From Pyrrhosoma nymphula (Eukaryota; Arthropoda; Insecta; Odonata; Coenagrionidae): DNA of 64,000 bases. The translations under genes and the position numbers were made by a program. The notes under the pieces are model-generated. The model saw only the letters and a list, made by a program, of their open reading frames with translations. It did not search any database and was not told where the DNA came from. Below are positions 45,550 to 59,279 of this stretch, in pieces. The stretch is from the NCBI GenBank assembly GCA_963573305.1, contig OY754332.1, positions 52,427,559 through 52,491,558 of the forward strand. The letters run 5' to 3'. How positions within the stretch are numbered: the first letter of the stretch is position 1; every line of letters begins with the position of its first letter.

Positions 45550-48500
45550 CAGTATTAGGGTGGTTTTTGTGTTTTTTTTTCTCTTCTGAGGGTGGAGATA
45601 GTTTTATCGTCAACCTGTAGAGTAACCAGAGTCAGCGCCTATCCAGTCGGGCACATTTTTTTAGTGTGACCTTGCTGGTGTTATTGCTTTGCTTGGAGGG
45701 AAAGAGATAACGACGAGCCATCCCCTCAACAGGAGACGTTTTCCTACCATGTTGAGTGATAGATGTTTATACGCGCGGTTGCCATTCCAGCGCGCTTTAG
45801 GTTGACTCCGCATTATTCCACGTGGTAACAGCGCTCATCTAGAGCTGCATAATATCCTGCGAGGCGCCTTCAAAGGTATGTGGCAGGGGATCATCTTTGT
45901 GAGGCCATTTTCGAACTTGCCGGAAGCATAGTCCATCGCCATTCATGTTATCTTGATACCAGAGCAAACCCTAGTGGAAACTTCGCTTGACACCCTAGCC
46001 TCCAAGATGTATGCACAGGCCCAAAGCTCTATATTTGAAAAGGACGGACGTTTGTCTTCGACCAATGCCAACAACCGATGCTATTCGGGATGATATATTT
46101 GGCATTAAAACATTGTAGTATTGCAGAAAATATTTCATGTGCCACTCCAATCGTTAAAATTTTAAGAAAGTCATCTAGTATTTCGTAATCGCTTTCATAT
46201 CATACTCATTCGGCTCCATTCCTAAATGAACCAACCATCTTTCCCGATTTCTGTAGAGGGAAAATGACATTTTTTCCATTATTTCTTACCGAGAAAATAC
46301 AATTATGCAACGAGAGTCGCTCGAAATGCAACGAGAGTCGCTCAAAAAGGCTAAATTGTGTCGAAGAGAATACATTAATTATTACATTTAGACTGCTTGT
46401 AATGATTTAATTACTAGGAAACATCATGAGTTTATCAATAGTACCGCTTTTTCAAATGTTTTTTATGCTAAACGGTACATTTATGACGCTTAAGACAGAT
46501 TTATAAAATGTAAAATGCATAATGCAGCCATCAACGAAAGCATTTTGACGGCATAGAGAGCTTTTTTTCACACGAGAGTAAATTTATTGAAAGAGAAAGG
46601 AAAAGAAACATAAAATAGTCAACGTAACGAATTCTTATATATGTCGTCACCTAGCTTCATCTTTTTAATGCGTACTCAAGGCAATTATTTCATTGCCTTT
46701 ATTGCTCCAATATTTCAACACGTGGCACATGTAAAATTGTGTGGATGTGAGCCTTAATTAGATGATTTTTACTAATGCGATGAATTATCTGCGTTCACTT
46801 GATTCCACCCAGGAAAGGACCCTGTCGTATACTAAATGACATGTCTTCCGGTTTTGATTTTGGAAGGGCGTTGGGACTTTACGTTCTTACAGGGAATATT
46901 ATCGTGACAATGCGGGGCTCGAAATAAAGGAGGGAGCTGCAGATGGAACTAATGTAGTTTCGGTACTCGTGATATGCTTATTGTAGCATTAAACTCTTTG
47001 TTACACAATGCAGAACTTCAGTCTAGAGCGAGCATTAACCGGGCACCGATGATATCCCGTATATGAAGAATATTAATTAAAGATATGCTGATATCTCGCT
47101 TGAGCTCACCTTCCATGCAGGAATCCTACGAGAGCGGCCTTTTCTTACTCCTTTGCTTAGTTCACAATTCAATACGGGGACAGTCCCTAAATAGAAAAGG
47201 TTTGAAGAGGAGATAAAAGTGAGCTTGGCAATAGTAATATCTTGTTCACGTGAGGGAGCTGCTACAGAATTGACGAATCCAAAATAAAGGTCACTTTTCT
47301 CAATAACATTGAGATCTCGTTAGGCTTGCTTTTTTCCCGATCCTCTCCTAGTCCAAGTCTACGTCTCAAGGCAACACAGTTCATTCATTTTCGAGGAAAT
47401 CACCAAATATCTTGGCTTTTTAATCTAAGTTTACTCGATATCCATGATTGGCTGAGTTTTGTTTTCGAGCTCCTGAAAATTCCAAACGCCTCTTCCTTAC
47501 GGTGATCCTATAAGGCTAAAGTTTGTCCCCCATTTGCATCACCACCATTTTGGCATTTTTTAATTACACTCGAGCCACATTTTATCACGCACCATGGGCG
47601 ATTAATTGAAAAAAAACCGCAACCCCTACGTTACATGATATGGATTTTTCCTGACTTAATCCCGGAAACAGTAAATATTTGAAGGCAAATACAAAAAATT
47701 GAATTCATTAGGGCACAAAAACATGAAATTATAAGGGCATTTAAAAATTATATGCATTCATTTTTATCGTTATTTTATTTTACATGCGTATTCATTAACG
47801 TAAAAAATTATCGCAATTTTGACTTATTTTTGTCATCTAATATTCTTTTTGATAGCGAAATCTCTATTATATGTAAAATGCCGCAACGTGTTCTTAGTCT
47901 TGTAGTTCGTTTCGGACTTTCACTTAACTTTTTAATATTTTTTAAATTGGAAGTTTACTTTTTTTTAAAGTAAGTTATGAAGTTAGCCAGGAAACGCAAT
48001 TTAGGAAGTACGTTTATAAGTTTTTCTTTGGTCTAATTAGGTCCGTAGAGAGATAAGATGTCATTAGAATACACAATTAGCTACATGAATGTGCGAAATC
48101 CACATGGAAAAAATTAATCGCTAGCACTGCCTTTTGAAACTGGATTCCTCGATTTCCCTCTACATATATTCACTAATGATGTCATGCTCGAATTTTAACG
48201 CATGCCTATCACCGCAATGTATTAGGGGATAGAGTTTTCCAGGGGCGATGTATTTATGCGCAAACTAAAACTAATTAATGGTTTCATTTTTAAATGAGAG
48301 TTTCCTTTAGCCTCCAGAGTATCCAAAATTACATATAGTAATTTCTCTATGTTTGGAACTTTACTACTGCGCTTCTTTGATTATCAATATTTTTCATCTA
48401 TTAACAAGGTGTATATTAACATATTCAAGGAACATATTAACTTCAAATATCTTCAGATTAACCTAGCTCAATGCTATTTTATTCCAGTATTGGGATATCT

Positions 48501-51470
48501 CGAAAAAAAATTCGACCCACTGAATCATAAACTTAAGCCTGCATTCAATTATTGTTTCGCAGTGGAATGTGAATTAAGTTTCTTTGTTGCCATAAAAATA
48601 ATATGATGCCATTTATTTCACTTTTTTGTATCTTAAATGCCTCTTTCAATCTACTTCATTAAAGAGTTCTCTCAATTAGTTAGTTCACTCTACAAGTGAC
48701 GTCTTCGCATACAGGCAACACTCTTTTGGTCCTTCCAATCATTCCTTGGAGAGCAACAAACATTCCTAAACAAAGGAAGCCCCTTCCCTCACCCTCCGAC
48801 GAATTCGACAGGGGTTTAAACAAACGTTTTTTAAAAACATTTCATTCATATAAACAGAAACAAGAAAATAGTATGCATTTGATAGAGATTTACGTGATTA
48901 ATGTTTAAAAGATCAACCAAAAGACTGTACTCCACAGTCCTCGCATTCTTGCATTCAAAATAAACAGAATAAATAAAAGGAAAACCTATGGAGAAAAGAA
49001 TCAAAATTTACACATGGAAAATGCCATTATAAAAAAACGAGCATTAACAATAAGGACTTACAAGTTATTTCCAGCAAACCATACCTAAAATTAGTGATGG
49101 ATCGAATCCAAAATTAATCGAATCCGAATCCCTCATGTCTATCAAATCTCAAATACCGAATCTGGAATGCTGGTTTCACTAAATTATGAATCCCAGTTCC
49201 TTTTCTTAACCAATACATCTTGGTATGAATAAATACCTTAAAAAAATCCTAATTCAATCATTTTCTTGCAAATTAATGAACCCAAATGAACTAGGTCTTC
49301 CCTAAACAAAAATCCAGTAAACTAACCAAAATCCAAGAGGTCGAGATCTGGCCCAGCAAGGCAATGCCGATGCGCATTGTCTTGCCAGAGGAAAAGAGAA
49401 ACAATTTTTTCGTCTTTCACGTCCCTCTGTCGTTCACCGTAAGTTGATCATTCTAATGATGTCCCTCCCATTCTATGCCCTCTGCACGAGGAATGGGAGT
49501 GTAGCCTCTCCCCTTCTACTCGTCACCACCCCTCTAAATCGTAGCTCCCTGAGCGCCTTCATGTACTTCTCCGATTTCGCCACTAGAGTGTCTCACAGAC
49601 TGGGCAGTTGTAATCAATTCTAATTTTTCTAGTAACTTGTTAAGTAGTCGGCGTAACATTATTTTTAAATTGAAACTTTACATCCAAACAATGCAATATG
49701 TACGCCTGGTTTTATTTTTGGTAAATAACTGCAATTTAAACCAATTTTACCCATTGATAAGTCTTATATAAAATTATTTTCATATTTAAAACCATGTGGA
49801 AAATGTTAGCAGTAATCCAAGCCATTCATTGAAATTGTTATGTTAATATCTCAATTCCTCACGCTACAGGACGTAAAGCAGTTTTCAGGGCAATCGTATT
49901 TCGCCTTAAATATGTTTAGTGACAACTAGGGAAATTCAACTATGGGATTCAGTTGCAGTGAACCGAACAGTTATGGAAAGGAACCTCGTTAACAATCAAG
50001 GCGTTATCGCTTGTTTCATTGGTTTTTAAATGGCCTTTGACAAATGTGGGTAGCTATAAGTGGGAATTAAAGTAGGACAGCTGATTGAGTTAAATAGGTT
50101 TGCCTACATTCAGGCCCTTTTCAGTCGATTACCCAAGGAGTTGTTTTCTGTGAGAGAAGTATTTGAATGTGAAATTGAGAAATACCTTATGAAGATTACA
50201 TGGAATCTAAATAATTGACAATTTTTATGACACAGAAATGAAGTCTAATCATAAAACTAGGGGAGCACATACTGTAGATGGCACTAAAATTAAATAACTT
50301 TAGGAAAGATAAAAAAAAAAATTATGCGAATTTCACAAAAGTTGGTTTATTCACGACCCGGGTTTCAACACATTATGTCATGGAAAAATTTCACATAATT
50401 CTCCCTGAAACCGCAAATTTTCTTAAATAACTTTAGTAGTTGGTATAATTGTATCTCGTTGGAAATAAATGAAAGCAATTTTCTATAAAATAAGGATCAT
50501 TTAACAGGATCGTCTTGAATTTTTTAAATGGTTACACTGGAACTTTCACACTTGTACATTTGAATAATGTACAAAATTTTAAAAGAATGGTATTATAACG
50601 GTAGGTGCATATCAGTCTGCATTATTTCATTAAAATTAAATTTCAGTTAAATTTCATTTAAAAATGCCCCACCTGCATTGACGAACTCAGAGATTGGGTC
50701 TCCATCGGGAACCCACCAAAGGAAAAAATTTAGTTCCTGTGTTTTGGCGAAGAGTGGAGGAGGCATTTTAGGGCATTGATTATTTTTTAAATAATGAAAC
50801 AGGGTGAATAAATCCTGCATTATATTAGTGATATTAATTATTATATCATTGACACAGGTGGCAGGGAAAAGTGGCCGAGTCGAGGCGCTGGATGGCTCGG
50901 GAAGAGCTTCCCTGTTTCTGCTGGCCTTGTTACCTGGAAGTAATGAACAAACCAATTAATTATATTTAAAATAGCGTCGAACGCCTATGAATTTCTTAGA
51001 AACCAGTTACCTAGGCCACCCTACTGCTTCAAAGGCCACAGGTGGAAGTATGGAGTACGAAATGGGTAAATTACAAAAATAAATAAATAAATAAAATCTT
51101 AAAAAGGCCGATTAAAATGGTAAAAAAGGATGAAATATTCATTCTTATCCCTAATGCTTCTCAAAGGTATTGGTTCGCCATTCAAAATTCCGAAGGGTGA
51201 TTTTACGAATTCTGCCTGCATCAACAAAAAACGTGCAAGCCACCTCCTGGGTGTGTGGCACGGTGTGATTCCACCCCTGACATGCAGTTCTCTTCCCAGT
51301 GTTAAGTCGAACCTCTCACGCTCCCCCGGCCGATAGGCGAGGACCAGAAAGCAGTCAGGAGAACAGTTCAAAGAGAAACAGGAAACCAAGGAGGAGCTAC
51401 GTTGACAAACATGCTAAAAAGCAGGACACGGGGTCATCAATTAAATAATTGTCCATATCATCTAGGGAAA
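45550..51470. other. Long spacer, no gene recognised
   Basis: About 6 kb with no recognisable protein. Near 45840-45900 is a piece of the LINE/SINE 3'-end module. Near 46305-46350 is a short direct repeat of TGCAACGAGAGTCGCTC. Around 49090-49180 TCGAATCC-type words recur. Open frames such as 47752-47973, 48349-48606 and 50647-50955 are short and have no motif I recognise. Confidence 0.4.
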
Positions 51471-51479
51471 TTCTTTATG

Positions 51480-51990
51480 TACATGGATTATCAGAGAAAA
51501 TTACCAAAGTATTCAAAAAACCGTTTTTTAAATAGCTCATAAGAACCATAAATCTCAGCATAAACTCATATATTGAAAACTTAGTCAGAAACCCCTATGC
51601 AGGCTAAGAAGTAATATAATTTATTCCATTCCATATAACGATTGTGACAGTAGCTATATAGGCCAACCATCTCAAAATTTGAAGAAAAAAAAAACAGGAT
51701 TTCCCTACACAAAACATGGATTAAAACTGAAGTTCAACTTCCTACATTAGCAAATCATGCCATTAACAATATTCACATTTAATTTCAAAGAAACTAAAAT
51801 TATAGATAACAGAACAAATTTATCAAAGATTTTATTCAAAGAAATGTTCCATACATCCAAAAACAAAAAAACAGTTGTTATAAATGGACAGACATCTTCA
51901 ACCTAACTAAATTTACTCTAATTTAATAAATGAAACATAGTTTTTCAACAAAGCAATAAACCAAGCAACGAAATAAAATTTGTAAATAAA
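51480..51990 (+). pseudogene. Penelope-like element, GIY-YIG endonuclease remnant
   Basis: Plus-strand blocks with frameshifts: about 51610-51670 gives VYLIPYNDCDSSYIGQPSQN, matching the I-Y-x-I-P-Y..C..x-Y-I-G-Q-T core of Penelope-type GIY-YIG endonucleases. About 51770-51860 gives TFNFKETKIIDNRTNLSKIL and FKEMFH. About 51890-51930 gives NLT.IYSNLINE. This is the usual order at the 3' end of a Penelope-like ORF. No reverse transcriptase is visible upstream, so the copy is 5'-truncated, as is common. 52140-52190 (GATGGATAAATAATATCCGAAACG) may be its 3' flank. Confidence 0.7.
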
Positions 51991-52469
51991 ATATCAACAA
52001 ACTTGAAAGGTAATGTAATTTGAATATGTCTATATATTTTTCTTTTTTATGACTGATATATAAATATATATTTGAACCATTCTGTCTAGAAAATCGTAAA
52101 AAAAGGATTGTAGAAAACTTATTTTATTTTATTATGCAACATTTCATTATAGCCCTGTGGATGGATAAATAATATCCGAAACGTTGGCAGAAGTTTTACA
52201 TTTTTTATTTGACCTAAAACTCCTGATATTAACACCATCAAATATAAAGAGGTCGAGAAAACACATCACATGAATTACTAATGCTTTTTTGATACTGAGA
52301 GCGGAACTTAAGGCGAAATGAGGCGATAAAAATAGGGATAATTTAATTATAAGAAGTACCAAATTCAGTCTATCAAGAGAATTCAATCTAGTCTTCATGC
52401 CTTAAGAGTCATGTTAGTATGTGAAAATTATTATACTTATCTTATATTATGTGAATTGTGAAAATAATA

Positions 52470-52640
52470 CAGTAGAAACTCGAAAATACGAACTTCGAAA
52501 TTACGAAATTTCGATTTTACGAAGCAAAATCTTCGTTCCCGACCAAAAGGGTATCTAAGTGTATGTAACAGTACGCGATATTACGAAATAACGAAGTTTT
52601 AAAATTACGAACCTCGGATCTTGGTCCCGACGTGAAAAAG
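52470..52640 (+). mobile_element. pogo/Tigger-like terminal fragment
   Basis: TA followed by CAGTAGAAACTCGAAAATAC and then repeated TACGAA words. This resembles the start of pogo/Tigger-group Tc1-mariner elements (CAGTA..CTCGATAATACGAA). No transposase and no second terminus were found nearby, so it is a fragment. Confidence 0.5.
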
Positions 52641-52784
52641 TTACTCGTTTATACGAATAATGATGGATCACAGTAACGTTTTCCGGCGCTCCTTGTCAGA
52701 GTTAAACATCTAATTAATCACAGTCGCCGAATACATTATGCACTGAATGTATTACCTGAACGATATCTCATTTTTCAATGCTAC

Positions 52785-53335
52785 TATAGTAAAGGTGTGG
52801 TTTCGCTGGGGCATCCCGCTGCCACGTCCGTCATCCGCGTCCAGCAGTCGGAAGTCACCGTCGTACTCATCCAATGTATATAAAATGGGTTCGGTTTCAC
52901 TGAAACGTCTCGGCCGTCGAGTGCGACGGCTGATACCCGACGTCTGCGTCTCGACTGCTTTGAGAGCAGTCGAGACGCGGACGCCTAGTGGGGCAGTCCC
53001 AATTTTCGGTGATTTTTCTGCCTTCCTCTCTCCACATTTTATATTACGCGTCCTCTTTTTTGTAAAACTACATGCAACTCTTCTACCAACAAAAGCAACA
53101 AAACTAAATCGTCACCATCCATTTCAGCTTAAAATCAACTTACTCTCAGGATACACAAAGCGATAACAAATTCGTAATTAAACTAAATCCACATACTCCC
53201 ACATCTCCCAGCCGCGGAAACGGGATGTAGTTGCCTGATTGAAACCACCCGGCCGCGTCGTCCAGCCGCAACGTCCAAACGCGGTGGTTGGACGTGGCCG
53301 CTGGACGCCCCAGAGAAACCAGACCTTAAGGACGA
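52785..53335. repeat. Foldback-like element, GC-rich ends
   Basis: AAGGTGTGGTTTCGCTGGGG near 52790 is matched in reverse complement by a block ending near 53330 (read from the other strand, AAGGTCTGGTTTCTCTGGGG), and both continue into CCACGTCC words. In the interior, GCGTCTCGACTGCT at 52946 pairs with its exact reverse complement ending at 52978 around a five-base loop. No coding capacity. Type uncertain. Confidence 0.5.
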
Positions 53336-53369
53336 CTTTGAATCGTAGGCATCGTAGCACATAAAATAT

Positions 53370-55331
53370 GGAACCAATCGGACAAAAAATGCGTTAAGCT
53401 TTGTTACCACGAGTCCACAGAGTTTCCAACGGGTAAAAAAATGTAAATTAGTCGTGTACGGTTATACTCGCCCGCGAGAGATTAATTGCTACAATCAGCA
53501 TTTTCCTCTCATGATCCCTGGATTTTTTTGCTACCGGTTTTCGCAAGCATTAATCCATGATGAATATTCCTGGTACAGCATTTGTTTGCTGCGCGTGTGT
53601 GCTCAAAAACTATGACATGTATCGGAGATGGTGCTATATTGTTCGAGCGTTATACTCAGTCGTGAATATAACCCAAGGAAGCTTTTTTTCGCACTATTTC
53701 AGACTGATTACATTCAACCTTGCTCCACGGTATAATTATTCCTGCTGGCAACAGCTATCATCGAAAGAATCAGGTTTCATTTCCCGCCCTAATTGAGCGT
53801 TTTGATATAGACTGCGAGCAAGGCGTTGCCCTTCCCTTCTTCCGTCGCCAACAGCCAAGAAACGAGAGAAAATACGAGTTCGCTTGGTTCGTACGACCTA
53901 TTACTTTTACGCACATTAATTATAAAAGTATGAATAGCGCTGGGCGCATGCATAATCAAAGGGAAAAAACGCTCAAGCACCCATACATATCTATTTGTAT
54001 CAGAAAATGGTGTAGGTACCTTTCTCCCCTTACGCTTCAACCCAGTGATTGAACAAATATCCTAAACGAGAGCTCAGGTGCGTTCCTGCAGATTGATTGA
54101 GAATTAAATAAGGGTTTTGTAGCTTAATCCTTATTAGAGATATAAACAAGAAGAGGGTAAGTGGAACCATCCTATTAGATGCCGAAATTCACGCTCGGGA
54201 GCATAAAACCTCGTCAGCATCGTATCCCAATTGGAAGAACTTGCATCTACCTTGCACCCCCCCCCCCACCAGGACATCGGGGGTGGAAGTTACCTACCAG
54301 TGCGGAAGCAGGATACGGAATCGGCCAGGATCTTAGGGTAGGGGCGTTGAAGCATTACTTGTCACAAGTTGGCAGTTAATTGGCTGTAACACCCAGCAAT
54401 TTAAATCGATAAGATCACGATCTTTTAAAGAAACGAACTTGAGGCTTGTAACGAAAATGACCAAGTCCTGATTTCTCCTAATAAGAATTAAATTTTTCTC
54501 ACTCGGGATACATTACATCGAATCCAAATTGTTAATTACGTTAACTCCCAGTTCAGTTTGCATTTATCCAAATGAGAGGCCATAGTGGGAGCGACGATGG
54601 AGCGAAGCAAAGCCCAAAAATAAATAACTTTTTTTGTTAAATGAGTGATTCTCTCGACAGAAGAGCTGAAGTATTTTATATAAGTAATATACATTCATTC
54701 ATTTGTCGTATATCCTTTTTCAATTCTTATTCACTGATTCCCTTTTGTAAGACTGCCTGAATGGACTGGAAATTAAGTAAATACGAAATAGAAATGCCCG
54801 CACATTCCCATATTGTTTTACCCCACCCGGCAATCCCCACCAGGGAAATTCATCCAGCTTTCCATCTCCGTTGCTCCAAAACCGCGGCCTACTCTTCTCT
54901 ATCACCTTTCTCACTTCCGGCGAACCTATCAAACGCTTCCCTTCTCTCCCATACTGGTCGTATTTCCCCTCAAGTATCCGTGTCCCCCTCCCTCCCCGCT
55001 CTTCAAGGTTGGCACGAGCCATCACCTTCACACCGAAGCCCCCGTTCCCTCCCTCCAGGAGATCAGGCCCCTTCGAGTGCCCCCTCCGTTCCACCCCCTC
55101 AACACTAGGTCAGGATGCGATGTCCCACGCTGACTCTGCCGGCCCCCCCATGCCAACTCTTGGGCCCTTTAAGTAAAAGCCCCCCACTCTCCAAATGCAT
55201 GTCCTCCCTCTCCGCTGACGCAGCCGGTCGAGGTAAGGGAGGAGGAAGATAAGATGTGACAGTTCGGCGTAGAGCCGATGATTCATTCGATGTTTATTCC
55301 TCGCGTGCATCTTTTGGCTTAGGCAGCCAGC
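53370..55331. other. Spacer with a C-rich tract
   Basis: No gene recognised. 54810-55170 is C- and T-rich on the plus strand, which leaves overlapping proline-rich open frames on both strands. They look like base-composition artefacts. A C10 run lies near 54257. Confidence 0.4.
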
Positions 55332-55596
55332 AGCTCGATTCTGTAAATGTCATAGGCGTCATAACTCGTGAATTATGGCGGATTCGCCTCAGCTGTGACG
55401 GATCCGTCAGAGGAGCGATTCTGTAAATGTCATAGCCGTCTTAAGTGCTTTTTTTGCGTCATAACTTTACACGTACGGGAGACCCCGTGTTAGCCGTCAT
55501 TAGGGCATTGAATAGGAGTATTTTTGTTCATTACTTAAGATATTTATATATGTTATCACCTTCAATTCTCCATTTATTGTATATAAAAACATCATA

Positions 55597-55825
55597 TTTA
55601 CTCGGACAAAAGTAAAAGAGGCTAAAACGGTATACATAATACAAAACTAATTTTATCTATAAGCGGTAAATTTTGCTTAAATAAGTGTTCAACTATGTAC
55701 AATGTTCTAGAAATCCACAACTTTTTACATAAAACATTTACGTAGGCAAAATTTACCGCGTATACTTAAAATTAGTTTCGTATTATTAATACCTTTTTAG
55801 CATCTTTTACTTTTGTCCGAGTAAA
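55597..55825. repeat. Hairpin block with ~80-bp arms, first copy
   Basis: TTTACTCGGACAAAAGTAAA opens the block and its reverse complement closes it. The arms also share CTAATTTTA and GCGGTAAATTTTGC. MITE-like. The same block, duplicated with its host unit, is at 61743-61975. Confidence 0.75.
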
Positions 55826-55949
55826 TAATACCATGAAATATATTAATTAATCATTATAATGATAGTATATGCATAAATGTACCTATATATTACAATATAA
55901 GTGCCCATCACTGAGTCGCACCATCAGTCGACATATCCCCAGCAGCATG

Positions 55950-56520
55950 CTGATATCGGCTGCCGATGTCACTTTTACATCATTATAGATCACTTATTAA
56001 TCAAAACGATATCGGCTGCCGATATCGGCATTAGGTCAAAAATGATAACATTTGCCGGGATAAAAGTGACATCTGCTGCCGATGTCAAAGTGATATATAT
56101 CTGACATAAAAAGGATATCTTTCCCGACTATAACAGGACACAAAAGTGACATGTTACCGACGTCAAATTGATATATATCCGACATACTAAGGATATCTTT
56201 CCTGACTATACATTGATATAAAAATGACATTTTCTGATGATGTCGGACCGATATAAAATTGACGTTAAAAAGATATATTTCCTGACTATACAATGATATA
56301 AAAATGGCATTTGCTGATGATGTTGGACCGATATAAAATTGACGTTAAAAAGATATCTTTCCTGACTATAACAGAACACAAAAGTGACATGTTACCGACA
56401 TCAAATTGATATATATCTGACATACTAAGGATATCTTTCCTGACTATACAATGATATAAAAATGACATTTGCTGATGATGTTGGACCGATATCAATTTGA
56501 TGTTAAAAAGATATTAAAGA
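55950..56520. repeat. Left subterminal repeats of the 4.3-kb element
   Basis: Imperfect units such as AAAGATATCTTTCCTGACTA, ATGACATTTGCTGATGATGT and GGACCGATATAAAATTGACG recur three or four times, alternating with GATATCGGCTGCCGATGTCA near the end. Confidence 0.75.
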
Positions 56521-57787
56521 CTTTGGAACTAAATGCACCCAAAAATGGGAAATAAAGTTATAGTAATGATGGCACATTCATATGGCTGTAACTAACCATA
56601 TGACTGGAGCCAGTACTTGATGTACTTACAATAGGTATAAAAGAGAGTGTTTCTGAAAGAAAATACAAAATTAGTAAAAATACTATTTATTGAAATTACT
56701 AATGGTTACAAAATCCTAGGTGTCATATAAGCTCTTTCATGCCACTTGAAGCACTGTTGCATTTCTTCTGTATTCCTATTCTCATTGATGCTTCATCCTC
56801 ATCTGTTGCTTATGCTGAAAGAAACAGCTTACATGAGTCATGATATCACTGGGAAACATATTTAAGAATACGATTAAAACACAATCAGTGCCAAGTTATT
56901 CTATTTCATATATATATTCCCTAATCTTATTATATTTTGCACCAAGTAAACAGTTTTTATGGCTGATACTAGCATGTTCATGATCTATAGTAATTAAGGT
57001 AGTACTAACATTTTGACACAATTTTTCAAATTCAAAATTCAGCAGCTATGTTATGTCATCAAAAATGAATGTGAAGCTCTTAATTTACCTAAAAAACCAC
57101 CAGAGAAATCTTTTCAAGTCCCCTTATCAGAAATATGGGTATTCAAAATTACAAAAAATGTTAACGCCATCAAATGGTAAATAAGTAAAGACAAGCATGA
57201 ATGTCTCTACAAAAAACAAATAATTATAATAAAATCCACAGTTTGAAGAAAGAACTAACTGAAGATTTACTAATCCTCCCTTGATCTACCATGTGACCAA
57301 GACAGTCTTGGCTATGGATGGTTTAAATCATGTATCACCTGCCCCAACAGACGTTTTCTCTTCTATTCCTCTTCCTTCATTTCCGCACTCTGGTTTCAGC
57401 TGCACTTGTCCACCCTCTCAATAATGAGATTTCCAGCCTCAATCCCACCTCCATGTCTTCATCTGCCCCAGTTAAAGCAGGATGTGCTTATCGGATCACA
57501 GCCAGAAATAAAAGTTTTAACAAGTCACCTTAAATTGACCAAAAATTGTAGCTGAGAATAATAAAATTGAATAAGTGAGGCAAAGTTTTAATCGAGGAAA
57601 ACAATGAAACAATTAAGCACATTATACACGATTCAACCACATATTCAAAGAAAATTAAAAATTGTCATTCATTGCAGTCACTAATTTTTCACCTTCCACT
57701 AAAGCAGTTACCACTGTACTCTACCCTTAAATAAACTCACAAGAAAAAAGCGAATGACAAGTTCCCACACTGAAAACACATACAGAA

Positions 57788-58147
57788 TTAACACCTAGAT
57801 GAAAACATTTGACCCACGCCACCAATGCATGAGCCCAATGAGATCACGAGTTTTACAACGGCAACTTTCATTGAACAGAGTTGGAAGTGTAGGCAGGTGA
57901 AAATGGAACAAATCGTATCACGACAGTGATATCTTGAAATATTACTCTTAAACACAGGCAATAATAATCTTCCAATTGTAAACCAACGATTATCGTTTAA
58001 AACTTGTTTAACTACGACCTTATAACAAAATTCCGTATTATATTCTTCTTCCTCCAAAATCACTTCTCCCAACGGTTTAATTTTCTTACTCATATGAATA
58101 ACTTCTTTTCGGAGAGAAATAATCTTGGAGGGTATAATAAGTTTCAA
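57788..58147 (-). CDS. Unrecognised open frame within the 4.3-kb element
   Basis: 119 residues, the longest open frame in this element. It has a basic N-terminal part (MSKKIKPLGEVILEEEEY from an internal Met) and a segment KVVVKQVLNDNRWFTIGRLL, but no family I recognise. An AAG/GTAAGT donor-like site after a short ATG-led frame lies upstream at about 58461-58437 on the same strand, so it could be an exon of a spliced transposon gene. It may equally be chance. Confidence 0.25.
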   Translation of the reverse strand: MKLIIPSKIISLRKEVIHMSKKIKPLGEVILEEEEYNTEFCYKVVVKQVLNDNRWFTIGRLLLPVFKSNISRYHCRDTICSIFTCLHFQLCSMKVAVVKLVISLGSCIGGVGQMFSSRC

Positions 58148-59279
58148 AAACCTGATTACTAGACTAGGTTCCTAAATACAGAGTGAAATTAACAAATCAA
58201 GAGTCGTAAGATATCACTAACTGATGCACAAATATGTTACTAGCCTTCTCCTCAGATATCAATACACTACACAATACACTACGTGAAAATACACCGGTAA
58301 ACTTAATTAAAATAATAGGACAGAATATGCTACGCTAATAGCAAATAAGAAGTTAACTATTTTCAGAGAGGGGTACGGTTTCTTAAACCAATATTAATGT
58401 TATAACTATAGATAATAATGAAGAACAACAAGCAACTTACCTTGCTTCAGTGTCCAAACCATGAATATAGAAACATCCAAACATTAGGCGTCTTCCAGAA
58501 AACTTCAGTGATTGCATCCAACCTCACATAAACGGCAAAAGTGATGATAGATTTTAAAACAGTTGCACCAGGAATATATTACCAAAATACTTAGGGAATA
58601 GAATTCCCCCTTACGCATTTGTTTACAAACGCTTAACCAAGGTCCCTATAAAATATAAGGACCATGCGCTTAACCATAGAGTTATTATATACTCTAAGCG
58701 CTTAACCACCAACATATCGATCTTCATTTTTTTGACGTATCGAACGCAGCGCCAACGCGCCAATTGCTAGTTGAAACCCGCATTTTTCAAAACCCCAAGA
58801 GCTGGGTCCAGGTTTTGAGTACCTTAAAATATTACATTCGTCATTGAGATTTTGCCGGATTACGTGCTTTAAAGTGTCGGTCGATTCATATCTGATTACA
58901 ATGCAATATGTTACAGTATTATGCGTGTACTATACTCTATTAAAGGTAAATGCGCATTGCTCACAGCGGAGAGGTAGCCTGGATACTTGGAGCCTTGGCT
59001 CCAAGTATCTTGTTATACACCAAGTATTTTGTGATATACCTTACAGTTGTTGTTGTAAATTTATTAATGCATTCAATAAGATTTAGTAAGATGGATTAAT
59101 TAATTTTAATAGTGACCATTAGTGGTCAAATTTTTAATAGGTTTATCGAATGTTGGCAACCTCTCTGATGTAACTTATAATTAATATATATTTGATAACA
59201 CTATTGACTGATGTCGACATGAAAGTGAAATTAAGCCACAAGGAGAATGGATTTGAGGATAATAGCATCAAATACCAAA

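Noticed and set aside
54720..55176. Four overlapping proline-rich open frames on both strands
   Set aside because: A C/T-rich tract keeps several frames open at once; a base-composition artefact.
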